From NCBI RefSeq assembly GCF_900100925.1, contig NZ_FNKO01000002.1:1488001-1552000 (forward strand): a DNA stretch of 64,000 nt, written 5' to 3'. Positions 38,194 to 47,607 of the stretch are shown one piece after another (within the stretch, counting starts at the first letter, position 1; each line of letters opens with the position of its first letter). The position numbers and the translations under genes are program-made. The notes beneath the pieces are model-generated. The model saw only the letters and a program-made list of their open reading frames with translations. It was not told where the DNA came from and did not search any database. The DNA comes from Actinopolyspora saharensis. Its GTDB lineage: Bacteria > Actinomycetota > Actinomycetes > Mycobacteriales > Pseudonocardiaceae.

Positions 38194-41106
38194 ATGAGTG
38201 GCGCGGAACGGAACTCGCAGGGCACGGACGGTGCGGGCGACGAGACGCCCCCCTTCCGGTACACCGCGCGGATCGCGGGGGAGATCGAGCGGAACTGGCA
38301 GCGGCGCTGGGAGGAGCTCGGCAGCTATCACGCCGCGAACCCGGTGGGTCCGTTGAGCGGCGAGGACGCGGCCGCGGAGAAGCTGTTCGTCCAGGACATG
38401 TTCCCCTACCCCTCGGGGTCCGGCCTGCACGTCGGTCACCCGCTCGGGTTCATCGGCACCGACGTCTACGCGCGCTACCACCGGATGCGGGGGCGCAACG
38501 TGCTGCACACGATGGGCTTCGACGCCTTCGGGCTGCCCGCCGAGCAGTACGCGATGCAGACCGGCACGCATCCGCGCACCACGACCGAGAACAACATCGA
38601 GCGCTACCTGACGCAGATCCGCAGGCTCGGTCTCGGCCACGACGAGCGGCGCAGGGTCGCCACCACCGACATCGAGTTCTACAAGTGGACCCAGTGGATC
38701 TTCCTGCAGATCTTCCACGCCTGGTACGACACCGAGGCCGACCAGGGGCGCGGCCGGGCCCGCCCGATCAGCGAGCTGGAGGCCGAGTTCGCCGCGGGCA
38801 AGCGGTCCACACCGGACGGCACTCCGTGGGAGGAGCTGGACCGCGAGCAGCAGCGCCGCATCATCGACTCGTACCGGCTGGCCTACCTCTCGGAGGCGCC
38901 GGTGAACTGGTGCCCCGGTCTGGGGACGGTGGTGGCCAACGAGGAGGTCACCGCCGAGGGGCTCAGTGAGCGCGGCGACTTCCCGGTGTTCCGCCGCAAC
39001 CTCAAGCAGTGGATGATGCGGATCACCGCCTACGCCGACCGGCTCGTCGACGACCTGGACCGGCTGGACTGGCCGGACAAGGTCAAGACCATGCAGCGCA
39101 ACTGGATCGGCCGTTCGCAGGGCGCCGAGGTGCACTTCGGGCTGGAGAACCGCTCCGAGCGGATCGAGGTGTTCACCACCAGGCCGGACACCCTGTTCGG
39201 CGCCACGTACATGGTGCTGGCCCCGGAGCACCCGCTGGCCGACGAGATCCTGGGCGCCCCGGAGGAGTTCGGTTCCTGGCCGGAGGGCACCGACCAGCGC
39301 TGGACCGGGGGCTACTCGGGCCCGGCCGAGGCCGTGGCCGAGTACCGGCGCGCCGCCGAGATGAAGTCCGAGCTGGACCGCCAGGAGAACAAGGACAAGA
39401 CCGGCGTGTTCACCGGGATGCACGCGGTCAACCCGGTCAACGGCGAGCGCGTTCCCGTGTTCGTGGCCGACTACGTGCTGCTGAGCTACGGAACCGGCGC
39501 GATCATGGCCGTGCCTGGGCAGGACCAGCGCGACTGGGAGTTCGCCGAGAAGTTCGGGCTGCCGATCGTGCGCACGGTGCAGCCGCCCGAGGACTTCGAG
39601 GGCGGGGCCTACACCGGCGACGGGGCCGCGATCAACTCCTCGTCCGAGGTGACCGGGCTGAGCCTGGACGGGCTGGACGTGGACGAGGCCAAGAAGAAGA
39701 TCGTCTCCTGGCTGGAGGAGCACGGTCACGGCAAGGGCAGCGTGCAGTACAAGCTGCGCGACTGGCTGTTCGCGCGGCAGCGCTACTGGGGCGAGCCGTT
39801 CCCGGTCGTCTACGACGAGGAGGGCTTCCCGCTGGGGATCCCCGCCGATCAGCTGCCGGTGGAGCTGCCCGAGGTGGCCGAGTACTCCCCGCGCACCTAC
39901 GACCCGAACGACGCGGACAGCAGGCCGGAGCCGCCGCTGTCCAAGGCCGAGCAGTGGGCCGAGGTGGAGCTGGACCTCGGCGACGGGCTCAAGCACTACC
40001 AGCGCGACACCAACGTGATGCCGCAGTGGGCCGGGTCGTGCTGGTACCAGCTGCGCTACATCGACCCGGACAACCACGAGCGGTTCGTGGACCCGGAGAA
40101 CGAGCGGTACTGGATGGGGCCGCGCCCCGACCGGCACGGCGCGGACGACCCGGGCGGGCTGGACCTCTACGTCGGCGGTGTGGAGCACGCGGTGCTCCAC
40201 CTGCTGTACGCGCGGTTCTGGCAGAAGGTGCTCTACGACCTGGGGCACGTCTCGGCCGAGGAGCCGTACCGCAGGCTGTACAACCAGGGCTACATCCAGG
40301 CCTACGCGTTCACCGACTCGCGCGGGGTCTACGTCCCCGCGGAGGAGGTCGTCGAGCAGGACGGCAAGTACTTCTACAACGGCGAGGAGGTCAACCGCGA
40401 GTACGGGAAGATGGGCAAGAGCCTCAAGAACTCGGTCTCGCCGGAGGAGATGGCCGATTCCTACGGCGTGGACACGCTGCGGCTCTACGAGATGTCCATG
40501 GGTCCGCTGGACTCCTCCCGCCCGTGGGCGACCAAGGACGTGATCGGCTCGCACCGCTTCCTGCAGCGGCTGTGGCGCAACGTCGTCGACGAGCAGACCG
40601 GGCAGCCGCGGGTCACGGACGAGGAGCCCGACGAGGAGCTGCTGCGCGCGCTGCACAAGACCATCGACAGCGTGCGCTCCGACTACGACAGCCTGCAGTT
40701 CAACACCGCGGTGGCCAAGTTGATCGAGCTGAACAACCGGGTCACCAAGGAGTACTCGGGTGCGGCCGGGCCGCCGCGCTCGGTGATGGAGCCGATGGTG
40801 CTGCTGGTGGCCCCGCTGACCCCGCACCTGGCCGAGGAGCTGTGGTCGAAGCTCGGTCACGAGGAGAGCCTGGTGCACGGGCCGTTCCCGGTGGCCGATG
40901 AGAACTACCTCGTCGAGGACACGCTGGAGTACCCGATCCAGTTCAACGGCAAGGTGCGGTCCAGGATGACGGTGCCCGCCTCGGCCGAGCAGGAGGAGCT
41001 CCGCGCCACGGCGCTGGCCGATTCCAGGATCCAGGAGCTGCTGGACGGTTCCGAGCCGCGCAAGGTGGTCGTGGTTCCCGGTCGACTGGTCAACGTGGTC
41101 GGCTGA
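38194..41106 (+). CDS. leuS: Leucyl-tRNA synthetase
   Basis: Charges tRNA-Leu with leucine; class Ia synthetase. 970 aa from the ATG at 38194, which has an AAGGAA ribosome site; the frame extends 21 codons upstream without similarity. The HIGH-type motif is [16 protein letters not shown]. The editing domain contains [20 protein letters not shown] and [20 protein letters not shown]. The KMSKS-type loop reads KMGKSLKNS. The C-terminus ends with [16 protein letters not shown], typical of LeuS. Expression is probably controlled by the leader attenuator just upstream. Confidence 0.98.
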   Translation: MSGAERNSQGTDGAGDETPPFRYTARIAGEIERNWQRRWEELGSYHAANPVGPLSGEDAAAEKLFVQDMFPYPSGSGLHVGHPLGFIGTDVYARYHRMRGRNVLHTMGFDAFGLPAEQYAMQTGTHPRTTTENNIERYLTQIRRLGLGHDERRRVATTDIEFYKWTQWIFLQIFHAWYDTEADQGRGRARPISELEAEFAAGKRSTPDGTPWEELDREQQRRIIDSYRLAYLSEAPVNWCPGLGTVVANEEVTAEGLSERGDFPVFRRNLKQWMMRITAYADRLVDDLDRLDWPDKVKTMQRNWIGRSQGAEVHFGLENRSERIEVFTTRPDTLFGATYMVLAPEHPLADEILGAPEEFGSWPEGTDQRWTGGYSGPAEAVAEYRRAAEMKSELDRQENKDKTGVFTGMHAVNPVNGERVPVFVADYVLLSYGTGAIMAVPGQDQRDWEFAEKFGLPIVRTVQPPEDFEGGAYTGDGAAINSSSEVTGLSLDGLDVDEAKKKIVSWLEEHGHGKGSVQYKLRDWLFARQRYWGEPFPVVYDEEGFPLGIPADQLPVELPEVAEYSPRTYDPNDADSRPEPPLSKAEQWAEVELDLGDGLKHYQRDTNVMPQWAGSCWYQLRYIDPDNHERFVDPENERYWMGPRPDRHGADDPGGLDLYVGGVEHAVLHLLYARFWQKVLYDLGHVSAEEPYRRLYNQGYIQAYAFTDSRGVYVPAEEVVEQDGKYFYNGEEVNREYGKMGKSLKNSVSPEEMADSYGVDTLRLYEMSMGPLDSSRPWATKDVIGSHRFLQRLWRNVVDEQTGQPRVTDEEPDEELLRALHKTIDSVRSDYDSLQFNTAVAKLIELNNRVTKEYSGAAGPPRSVMEPMVLLVAPLTPHLAEELWSKLGHEESLVHGPFPVADENYLVEDTLEYPIQFNGKVRSRMTVPASAEQEELRATALADSRIQELLDGSEPRKVVVVPGRLVNVVG

Positions 41107-41169
41107 ACTCCGGTTCCGGTGTCCGGTCGCGCGGGCGGTGAGTCCGCTGCGGGCCGGTGGGAGCGCGTG

Positions 41170-41206
41170 CGGCCCCGGTTCCGCCGTTTCGGCGGGGCCG
41201 GGGCCG
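41170..41206. terminator. Bidirectional terminator between leuS and the convergent operon
   Basis: CGGCCCCGG (41170-41178) with CCGGGGCCG (41198-41206), and a nested CCGCC/GGCGG stem, form one long hairpin 64 bp after the leuS stop and 50 bp from the convergent minus-strand gene. Confidence 0.85.
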
Positions 41207-41256
41207 CTCTCGTGCGCGACGGGCGGGCTCGGTTCCCGGCGGCTCGCTCGGGGCGG

Positions 41257-41844
41257 TCACAGCAGCAGGAGGCCGTCCCGGACGCGACGCATGATTTCCA
41301 GGGCCGGGTCCGGAGGCGGTGGCGCGGGCCTGGACGCGTGGGGTGCCGCGTTCCAGGCGCTGTCGCGCCCGTCGGGGTGGGGTTCGCGCCACGCGGTGCG
41401 GGCGGCGGGCACCAGCGGTTGCGGTGGTGCCGCGGGGAATTCCCGGTCGATCCACTGTGGCCTGACCTGTTCCGGGGCGGGTTCGTCCGGGTCGGTTTCG
41501 GGCCAGCGCACCGGTGCGTGCGGGGTCTCCGGTGGTGGAATCCGGGGTGGTGCCGCGGGTTCCGGTGGTTCCGGCCGTGCGGGCGGTTCCGATCGCGCTG
41601 GTGCCGCGGGCGGGGGCTGCGGTGCGGCGCGGGCGGGCACCTGCGGGGTGAGCTCGCCGGTTCCGGCGGCACCAGCAGGGGCGAGGCGGGCGTGCAGCTG
41701 CCACACGCTCAGCGCTCCCGGCCCGGAGTCGGCGTGTCGGACGTGCGGGCGGGAGCGCGGTGCCGCGGGGTGCTCGGGCCAGGCCAGCAGCGCGATCGCC
41801 AGCAGGGTCAGCAGCATGGGCACGAGGAGTTGGTGCTGCATCAC
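41257..41844 (-). CDS. Hypothetical proline-rich membrane-anchored protein
   Basis: 195 aa, not recognised. An N-terminal hydrophobic helix (LLVPMLLTLLAIALLAW) is followed by a strongly Pro/Ala-rich region (about residues 60-170) with scattered PEP/PPP motifs. A short C-terminal segment PALEIMRRVRDGLLLL could form a helix. Its ATG overlaps the stop of the upstream small gene by 4 bp, so it is the third gene of an operon with the 97-aa and zinc-finger-like proteins. Topology suggests a membrane-anchored protein with a disordered domain. Confidence 0.65.
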   Translation of the reverse strand: MMQHQLLVPMLLTLLAIALLAWPEHPAAPRSRPHVRHADSGPGALSVWQLHARLAPAGAAGTGELTPQVPARAAPQPPPAAPARSEPPARPEPPEPAAPPRIPPPETPHAPVRWPETDPDEPAPEQVRPQWIDREFPAAPPQPLVPAARTAWREPHPDGRDSAWNAAPHASRPAPPPPDPALEIMRRVRDGLLLL

Positions 41845-42134
41845 GTTCCTCCTTCCGCGGTGGTCGGTGGCCGGGTTGTCGCGGTGTTCCCGGCGGTTTT
41901 TCCGACGGCTTCTTCAGTGGTGAGTTCTTCGGCAGTGATCTCTTCGGCGGGGGTGGTTTCGTGGGCGGTGGCGCACTGGCGCAGCACCGCGGCCAGCTCG
42001 ATCAGCTCGTCGGCCAGTTCCCGGCAGTGCGCGGGGGTGTAGCGCCAGTTCCCCAGGGCGAAGGCGGCCTCGGAGCAGTGCCACCGGCACTGCCGCAGCA
42101 GTGCGGCTGCCCGTTCGTTCGGAGCGTTCAGCAC
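41841..42134 (-). CDS. Hypothetical small protein of the zinc-finger operon
   Basis: 97 aa, GTG start. The first ~60 residues are predicted helical with two Cys/His-bearing segments (LLRQCRWHCSEAAFALGNWR, then YTPAHCRELADELIELAAVL). The C-terminal third is Thr/Glu-rich and disordered. It overlaps the upstream gene by 7 bp and the downstream one by 4 bp. Similar small proteins accompany XRE/DUF397 loci in Pseudonocardiales; the function is unknown. Confidence 0.65.
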   Translation of the reverse strand: MLNAPNERAAALLRQCRWHCSEAAFALGNWRYTPAHCRELADELIELAAVLRQCATAHETTPAEEITAEELTTEEAVGKTAGNTATTRPPTTAEGGT

Positions 42135-42373
42135 TGCTCACCGTCCGCGGAGTCCGTGCGCGGCGGTGCGCCGACCAGTTCGCGGGCCCTGCCGTCGCAG
42201 TCGGGGCAGGTGGGCCACAGCCAGGCGATCTCCCCCGCGGCCGAGGTGACCTCCCGGCCGCACAGCGCCGTGACCGTCAGGTCCGGCGGGAACTCCACCC
42301 CCGGTGGCGGGACCGGGTCCTCGCTCACGTGCCGCGCGTGGTCGCCCGGCACCCAGGTGAACGGATGGGGCAT
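42128..42373 (-). CDS. Small zinc-finger-like protein
   Basis: 81 aa from the ATG at 42373, which has an AGGAGGT ribosome site. A potential metal site is formed by HARHVSE, TALCGRE and the CPDC pair in WLWPTCPDCDGRARELVG. Proteins of this type are common next to XRE-DUF5753/DUF397 genes in Pseudonocardiales and are annotated as zinc-finger proteins. It is the first gene of a three-gene operon transcribed away from the XRE gene; a TACCTAT -10-like element lies 23 bp upstream of the start. Confidence 0.72.
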   Translation of the reverse strand: MPHPFTWVPGDHARHVSEDPVPPPGVEFPPDLTVTALCGREVTSAAGEIAWLWPTCPDCDGRARELVGAPPRTDSADGEQC

Positions 42374-42418
42374 GATTACCTCCTGTGCACGATAGGTAGG
42401 GCGGGCACCGTGGTACCG

Positions 42419-42450
42419 TTGGTGACACAAATTTGGCACCTGGCACCAAA
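42419..42450. promoter_or_regulatory. Candidate operator between zinc-finger and XRE genes
   Basis: The divergent 140-bp region contains TTGGTG (42419-42424) facing CACCAA (42444-42449) and an inner palindrome TTTGGCACCTGGCACCAAA (42432-42450). A TAGGAT hexamer (42500-42505) ends seven bases before the XRE start codon, implying a leaderless transcript. The palindrome could bind the XRE regulator and control both directions. Confidence 0.55.
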
Positions 42451-42512
42451 GTCGACAATTCCTCGATCAGGTGAAGCTCGGGTGTGCAGCGTGCTCACCT
42501 AGGATGTGGTGC

Positions 42513-43364
42513 ATGGCTGGCACCAACGGAACGCCGAAAGCCAAAGCGCTTGGGGCACGACTCAAGGAAGCCCGCAAGGCGGCTGGCTACACCGTGCGAG
42601 GGCTTGCGGATCAACTCGGCCTGTCGCACAGCGCGATCTCTCGGTGGGAGACGGGAGCGCGTTCGCCGGAGACTGAAGACGTCGCGTCCGTACTCGCCGT
42701 CACTGGAGCCAGCAGCGCCGACCGCTCCGAGCTGCTGGAGATGGCGCGCGGCACCAACGATCCTCAGTGGCTGTCGGTACAGAGCGGCGATCGCGAGCGC
42801 CAGATGGCGGCACTGCTCGAGTTCGAGCGCGATGCCAGCCACATCACCGATGTGTCTCCGCTGCTGATTCCCGGACTGCTGCAGACGGCCGACTACGCCC
42901 GAGCAATCATGATCTCGGGCGAGGTACCGCCGTCCGAGGTAGAGACTCGTGTAGCCGTGCGCGTGGGACGTCGAGAAACCTTGACCCGCCGCAACCCGGC
43001 GCAGCTGCTCGCCTTGGTCGGCGAAGCGGCGATCAGGCAGCAGATCGGTGGCAGAGAAACCGTGGTCGACCAGCTGAACCATCTGCTGAACGTCGCCGAG
43101 ATGCCCAACGTCGATCTGCGCGTTGTTCCCGCCTCCGCAGGATGGACCCCGGCTCTCGAGGGGCCCTTCGTGCTGATCGACTTCGACAACGACACCCCGA
43201 TCGTTCATCTCGAAAACCGCAGAGCAGCCCTGTTCTTCCACGAATCGGCCGATGTGGACGCGTACCGAAGCGCCGTGGATAAGGTGAAGCAGGTTGCGAT
43301 GACACCAGCGGATTCCACCGCGCTCATCGCCAACGTCATTACTGAGCTGGAGACGACGACATGA
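42513..43364 (+). CDS. XRE-family regulator with DUF5753 domain
   Basis: 283 aa. The N-terminal helix-turn-helix reads GARLKEARKAAGYTVRGLAD, then QLGLSHSAISRWETGARSP. The C-terminal DUF5753 domain (about residues 95-275) includes LLIPGLLQTADYARAIM and VDQLNHLLNVAEMPNVDLRV, with FVLIDF and VHLENRRAALF further on. It overlaps the DUF397 gene by 4 bp. Such pairs are abundant in actinomycetes (WhiJ/BldB-like control systems in Streptomyces). Base composition is somewhat lower in GC than the neighbourhood. Confidence 0.93.
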   Translation: MAGTNGTPKAKALGARLKEARKAAGYTVRGLADQLGLSHSAISRWETGARSPETEDVASVLAVTGASSADRSELLEMARGTNDPQWLSVQSGDRERQMAALLEFERDASHITDVSPLLIPGLLQTADYARAIMISGEVPPSEVETRVAVRVGRRETLTRRNPAQLLALVGEAAIRQQIGGRETVVDQLNHLLNVAEMPNVDLRVVPASAGWTPALEGPFVLIDFDNDTPIVHLENRRAALFFHESADVDAYRSAVDKVKQVAMTPADSTALIANVITELETTT

Positions 43365-43555
43365 CCACAGCAGCACCAACCCACTGGCGTAAATCGAGTC
43401 GGAGCAGCACGCAGACGAACTGCGTCGAGGTCGGTCGTACTGCCGAGGGTGCGGCCGTGCGGGACACCAAGGATCGCGCGGCTGGGTACTTCGCGGTGTC
43501 CGGTCCGCAGTGGCGGGCGTTCGTGGCCGCGCTCAAGGCCGACCGGTTCGGCTGA
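43361..43555 (+). CDS. DUF397 protein
   Basis: 64 aa, complete DUF397 domain: WRKSSRSSTQTNCVEVGRTA, VRDTKDRAAGYFAVSGPQWR and AFVAALKADRF. DUF397 proteins are small partners of XRE-DUF5753 regulators and have been proposed to act as antitoxin-like or anti-regulator proteins. It is translationally coupled (ATGA overlap) to the upstream regulator. Confidence 0.95.
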   Translation: MTTAAPTHWRKSSRSSTQTNCVEVGRTAEGAAVRDTKDRAAGYFAVSGPQWRAFVAALKADRFG

Positions 43556-43614
43556 GCGCGGCTCGGCGGAGCGAGTCCGCTTGAGGCCTGCTGGACTCAC
43601 CCGGTGTGGTGATT

Positions 43615-43847
43615 CCAGTTTTAGGCAAAACTGGCACAGTCCACTCTGGAGGGAAAGCCGGGGTGGACCGTGCCGGTTTCGTGCGGGCGTCTCGCGCGAG
43701 GTGGCGACGGTCGATCGCGCCCGTTTCGCGAGCTTTTTTCGATCTCGGCTCAACCCGCTCCGGATCTCGTGCGTCACCGGGGGTGAAATACGGAAAGCGA
43801 CGAACCGTGCGATCGGTCCCGGGGCTAGCGGAGAGCCGATCGCACGG
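43615..43847 (+). promoter_or_regulatory. Structured 5' leader upstream of the RTX-like gene
   Basis: The 311-bp gap contains four stems in a row. They are CCAGTTTT/AAAACTGG (43615-43634); GGCACAGTCCAC with GTGGACCGTGCC (43633-43674, one mismatch); CTCGCG/CGCGAG followed by TTTTTT (43691-43739); and a perfect 12-bp pair CCGTGCGATCGG/CCGATCGCACGG (43805-43847) ending three bases before the AAAGGAG ribosome site. The third could be a terminator of the DUF397 transcript; the last could control translation. A GGGGGTGAAA stretch between them is only superficially like c-di-AMP riboswitches. Confidence 0.55.
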
Positions 43848-43866
43848 CCGAAAGGAGCGAACCGCT

Positions 43867-44364
43867 TTGCGCACCACTCGCACGAGAACCGGCCTGACCG
43901 GACTGGTTGGCACCGGAATCGCCGCGGCTGCTCTGGTGGTCGGCGCGCCGTTGGCCGCGGCCGCGCCTGCCCAGGACCAGCCTACCCTCTCGACGGCGGC
44001 GGACGAGCAGAACCACGTGGAAGGAACCGCCGGGCCGGACGGGCTGCACGGCACGTCGGGTGAGGACGTGATCAAGGGCCGTGGCGGCTACGACGTCATC
44101 TTCGGCAAGGCCGCCCACGACAGCCTCTTCGGCAACTCCGGCATGGACGTCATCCGGGGCGGTTCCGGTGACGACTTCCTCCACGGTGGACAGGGCGGCG
44201 ACTACCTCTACGCCGGTCCTGGCGACGACACCGTGATGTCCGACGAGGTCGGCTCCGACGACGAGGCCGACGTGGTCGACTGCGGCCCCGGCGTCGACCG
44301 GTACAACGCCGACCTCGACGACAAGGTGAAGAACTGCGAGATCCCCTACTACGGCAGGGGCTGA
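43867..44364 (+). CDS. Secreted RTX-like calcium-binding protein
   Basis: 165 aa from a TTG start at 43867 with an AAAGGAG ribosome site nine bases upstream. A signal peptide is clear (GLVGTGIAAAALVVGAPLAA, cleavage near AAAAPAQ). The mature part has RTX/hemolysin-type nonapeptides: GTAGPDGLHG, GTSGEDVIKG, GNSGMDVIRG, GGSGDDFLHG, GGQGGDYLYA and GPGDDTVMSD, which would form a short calcium-binding beta-roll. Two cysteines (VVDCGPGVD and KNCEIPYY) follow near the C-terminus. No catalytic domain is attached. Confidence 0.87.
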   Translation: MRTTRTRTGLTGLVGTGIAAAALVVGAPLAAAAPAQDQPTLSTAADEQNHVEGTAGPDGLHGTSGEDVIKGRGGYDVIFGKAAHDSLFGNSGMDVIRGGSGDDFLHGGQGGDYLYAGPGDDTVMSDEVGSDDEADVVDCGPGVDRYNADLDDKVKNCEIPYYGRG

Positions 44365-44380
44365 CGCAGTTCGCCAGCTC

Positions 44381-44413
44381 GTCGTGCCGTCCCGGATCCC
44401 GGGGCGGCACGAC
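44381..44413. terminator. Bidirectional terminator between RTX-like and LLM genes
   Basis: GTCGTGCCG (44381-44389) with CGGCACGAC (44405-44413) and a nested CCCGG/CCGGG stem, between two convergent genes. Confidence 0.85.
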
Positions 44414-44488
44414 CCGTCCGGCAGCGCCCTCGACTTCACCGAGACGTCGCGTCTCGGTGAGGTCCGCACGGCGACCGAGCCCGGCCGG

Positions 44489-45391
44489 TCAGTCGAGGTG
44501 CTCCGGCAGCACCTTCTCGACGACCGCGTCGAGCACGGCCAGGTCCTCCGCCACCGGCCGGTGCTCGCTCGGCACGCCGCCGTAGGTGTCGAGCAGCACG
44601 TGGGTGGCGCCGAGCTCGGCCAGCCCGTCGAGGTCGCGCCGGATCTGATCGAGGGTGCCCTGACCGGCCAGCCTGCTCTCCTCGTCGAGCGGGCTCTCGC
44701 TGGTGCGCAGCTGGATGCGCGGGGCGAACTCCGGGACCGGGCGGTGCTGTTCGGCGGCGATCCGGTGCAGCGCGGGAACGCCTTCCGCGCGCAGCCACTC
44801 CATCCGCTGGTTGACCGGGTGCCACGCGTCCCCGACCCGCACGGCGCGGCGCAGCGCGGCCTCGCTGTGCCCGCCCACCCAGATCGGTGGCCTGCGCGTC
44901 GGCAGCGGGCCGGTGGCCACGTCGGTGAAGGAGACGAACTCGCCCTCGAAGGAGAACTTATCCTCGGTCCAGGCCCTGCGGATGACGTCCAGGTACTCGT
45001 CGGCCATCGCCCCGCGCCGGTGGAAGGGCACTCCGAGCGCGGCGAACTCCTGACGGGGCCAGCTGACCCCGACGCCGAGCACGAGCCTGCCGCCGCTGAA
45101 GCGGTCGATGTTGGCCGCGATGCGGGCGGTGTGCAGCGGGTGCCGGTACGGCAGGACCGCGACGGTGGTGCCGAGCTCGATCCGTTCGGTGCGGCCCGCC
45201 AGCCAGGCCAGGGTGGTGAACGGGTCGTAGAAGGGTGCCGGGTAGTGCTCGGCCACGTCGGGGGTGACGGCCAGGTGGTCGGAGATCATCGCGGAGTGCA
45301 GTCCGCGTTCCTCGGCGAATCCGGCCCAGCTCAGCAGGGATTCCGGGTCGGTTTCCGCCCCGAAGTTGAGGATGTTCACTCCGAAGCGCAT
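44489..45391 (-). CDS. LLM-class F420-dependent oxidoreductase
   Basis: 300-aa TIM-barrel protein of the luciferase-like monooxygenase superfamily. It starts MRFGVNILNFGAETDPESLL at 45391 with a CAGGAG ribosome site. Family features are SDHLAVTPD, DPFTTLAWLAGRTERIELGT, VAVLPYRHPLHTARIAANID, RFSGGRLVLGVGVSWPRQEF and PIWVGGHSEAALRRAVRVGD. Members use F420 or FMN and act on diverse substrates; the substrate is not deducible. It is divergent from the acyl-CoA dehydrogenase gene. Confidence 0.9.
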   Translation of the reverse strand: MRFGVNILNFGAETDPESLLSWAGFAEERGLHSAMISDHLAVTPDVAEHYPAPFYDPFTTLAWLAGRTERIELGTTVAVLPYRHPLHTARIAANIDRFSGGRLVLGVGVSWPRQEFAALGVPFHRRGAMADEYLDVIRRAWTEDKFSFEGEFVSFTDVATGPLPTRRPPIWVGGHSEAALRRAVRVGDAWHPVNQRMEWLRAEGVPALHRIAAEQHRPVPEFAPRIQLRTSESPLDEESRLAGQGTLDQIRRDLDGLAELGATHVLLDTYGGVPSEHRPVAEDLAVLDAVVEKVLPEHLD

Positions 45392-45605
45392 GTGCTCGGC
45401 TCCTGTTCGTGTCGGGGTGATCGCGTCCGAGACTACGGGAGCGGCGCGGGCGCGGTGCCCGCTTCGCCCGGTCCACTCCGGAGAGGTGTGACGCTCGTCC
45501 GAGGTTCGCCCGGCGACGGCGGGAAGCGTGCTCGAGCGGCAGACTGGTCCTCGTGGAGGCGTCCGGAGGTTCGTCCGGACGCCGGTCGAGTGGTCTGGAG
45601 GACGT

Positions 45606-47567
45606 ATGCGGGTTCCGAAGGTCCCCGGTGATTTCGACGCGGGCGAGTTGCGCGGCTGGTTGGACGGCCGCTGGGGCGGGGTTCGACAGCGGGTTCGGAA
45701 GGTGCTGGAGGACGAGCCGCTGCCTCCCGGCGAGGGGCTGGACACCGAGTCCCACCGCGCCCGCACCCGCGAGCAGCTGGGCAGACTGGCGGGCAGCGAG
45801 ATCACCTCGCTCGGTTTTCCCACCTCGCACGGAGGTGGGGGCGATCGCGGCGGTTCCGTGGTGTCGATGGAGATGCTGGCGGGCAACCTCTCGCTGATGG
45901 TCAAGGCGGGCGTCCAGTGGGGACTGTTCGGTGGCGCGGTGACCGCGCTGGGCACCGAGCACCACCACGACCGCTACCTGCGGTCCATCATGGACCTGTC
46001 GCTGCCCGGTTGCTTCGCGATGACCGAGACCGGTCACGGTTCGGACGTGCAGAACCTGGGCACCACGGCGACCTACGACCCGGAGGCGGGCGAGTTCGTG
46101 GTGCACACCCCGGACGAGTCCGCGCGCAAGGACTACATCGGCAACGCCGCCCGGGACGGGCGCACGGCAGTGGTCTTCGCCCAGCTGCGCACCCCGAACG
46201 CGGACGGCTCCGCGGAGGGGCACGGGGTGCACGCGCTGCTGGTGCCGATCCGCGACGAGGACGGCGAGCCGATGCCCGGGGTGAGCATCTCGGACTGCGG
46301 GCGCAAGGCCGGGCTCAACGGGGTGGACAACGGGCGGATCGTCTTCGACCGGGTGCGGGTTCCGCGCGAGGCGCTGCTGAACCGCTACGGCGACGTTTCC
46401 GCCGACGGCACCTACACCAGCCCGATCGACGGGGTGAACAAGCGCTTCTTCACCATGCTGGGCACGTTGATCACCGGCCGGGTGTCGGTGGCGGGAACGG
46501 CCGGCGCGGCCACCAAGCTGGCCCTGGAGATCGCGCTGCGCTACGGCGACGTGCGGCGCCAGTTCGAGAACCCGAGCACCGGCGCGGAAACCCCGGTGCT
46601 GGACTACCGCGGGCACCAGCGCAAGCTGCTGCCGGCGCTGGCCACCTCCTACGCGCTGCACTTCGCGCAGGAGGAGCTGGTCAACACGCTGCACGAGCTG
46701 CACACCAACCCGGACAGCGACTCGGACGGGCGGGCGCAGCGCGAGCTGGAGTCCCGCGCGGCCGGGTTGAAGGCGGTGACCACCTGGCACGCCACCCGCA
46801 CCGTCCAGGCGTGCCGCGAGGCCTGCGGCGGGGCCGGGTACCTGGAGGAGAACCAGCTTTCCACGCTGAAGGCGGACACCGACGTGTTCACCACCTTCGA
46901 GGGGGACAACACGGTGCTGCTCCAGCTGGTGGCCAAGGGGCTGCTGACGAACTACCGCGACCGGTTCGAGGAGCTGGGCACGTTCGGGATGGCCCGCTAC
47001 GTGGCGGACCAGTTCGTGGGCACCGTCGTGGAGCGCACCGCGGCGCGGTCGCTGATCCAGCGGCTGGTGGACGCGGCTCCGAACCGGGACGAGGAGGACG
47101 TGCTGTTCAACCGGGGCTGGCAGCTGCGGATGTTCGAGGAGCGCGAGCAGCACGTGCTCGACGGGCTGACCCGCAGGATGCGCAGGGCCGGTACCGGTGA
47201 CGCGGACCCGTTCGAGGTGTTCAACGACGCGCAGGACCACGTGCTGCGGGCCGCGCGGGTGCACATCGACCGGGTGGTGCTGGAGGCCTTCGTCGCGGGG
47301 ATCGACCGCTGCACCGATCCGGCCTCGGCCGGGGTGCTGGAGCGGCTGTGCGACCTGTACGTGCTGTCCAACATCGAGGAGGACCGGGGCTGGTTCCTGG
47401 AGCACGAGCGGATCAGCGCGAGCAGGGCGAAGTCGGTGACCGAGGCGGTCAACGCGCTGTGCGCGCAGCTGCGTCCGCACGCCGTCGAGCTGGTCGAGGC
47501 GTTCGGCGTTCCGCGCCAGTGGCTGACCGCGCCCATCGCCACCGGGGAGCAGCCGGGTACGCGGTGA
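45606..47567 (+). CDS. Acyl-CoA dehydrogenase / oxidase family protein
   Basis: 653 aa from the ATG at 45606 (CTGGAGGA ribosome site). FAD-binding dehydrogenase motifs include FAMTETGHGSDVQNLGTTAT, RKDYIGNAARDGRTAVVFAQ and GLNGVDNGRIVFDRVRVPRE. Then come LITGRVSVAGTAGAATKLAL and ALRYGDVRRQF, and the C-terminal CREACGGAGYLEENQLSTLK. The length and the extra ~200-residue C-terminal region resemble acyl-CoA oxidases more than the ~380-aa dehydrogenases. A role in fatty-acid or acyl-CoA breakdown is inferred. It ends at a strong hairpin. Confidence 0.9.
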   Translation: MRVPKVPGDFDAGELRGWLDGRWGGVRQRVRKVLEDEPLPPGEGLDTESHRARTREQLGRLAGSEITSLGFPTSHGGGGDRGGSVVSMEMLAGNLSLMVKAGVQWGLFGGAVTALGTEHHHDRYLRSIMDLSLPGCFAMTETGHGSDVQNLGTTATYDPEAGEFVVHTPDESARKDYIGNAARDGRTAVVFAQLRTPNADGSAEGHGVHALLVPIRDEDGEPMPGVSISDCGRKAGLNGVDNGRIVFDRVRVPREALLNRYGDVSADGTYTSPIDGVNKRFFTMLGTLITGRVSVAGTAGAATKLALEIALRYGDVRRQFENPSTGAETPVLDYRGHQRKLLPALATSYALHFAQEELVNTLHELHTNPDSDSDGRAQRELESRAAGLKAVTTWHATRTVQACREACGGAGYLEENQLSTLKADTDVFTTFEGDNTVLLQLVAKGLLTNYRDRFEELGTFGMARYVADQFVGTVVERTAARSLIQRLVDAAPNRDEEDVLFNRGWQLRMFEEREQHVLDGLTRRMRRAGTGDADPFEVFNDAQDHVLRAARVHIDRVVLEAFVAGIDRCTDPASAGVLERLCDLYVLSNIEEDRGWFLEHERISASRAKSVTEAVNALCAQLRPHAVELVEAFGVPRQWLTAPIATGEQPGTR

Positions 47568-47571
47568 GGTG

Positions 47572-47607
47572 GTGCCCGGCGCGGTTTCCGCGGGCCGCGC
47601 CGGGCAC
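47572..47607 (+). terminator. Terminator after the acyl-CoA dehydrogenase gene
   Basis: A perfect 13-bp stem, GTGCCCGGCGCGG (47572-47584) with CCGCGCCGGGCAC (47595-47607), five bases after the stop codon. Confidence 0.9.

Noticed and set aside
38173..40878. 901-codon minus-strand frame opposite leuS
   Set aside because: Antisense shadow of leuS; Val/Leu/His/Arg-rich composition without motifs.
43736..43860. c-di-AMP (ydaO-type) riboswitch before the RTX-like gene
   Set aside because: Only a short GGGGGTGAAA match was seen; the conserved core and flanking motifs could not be aligned by eye.
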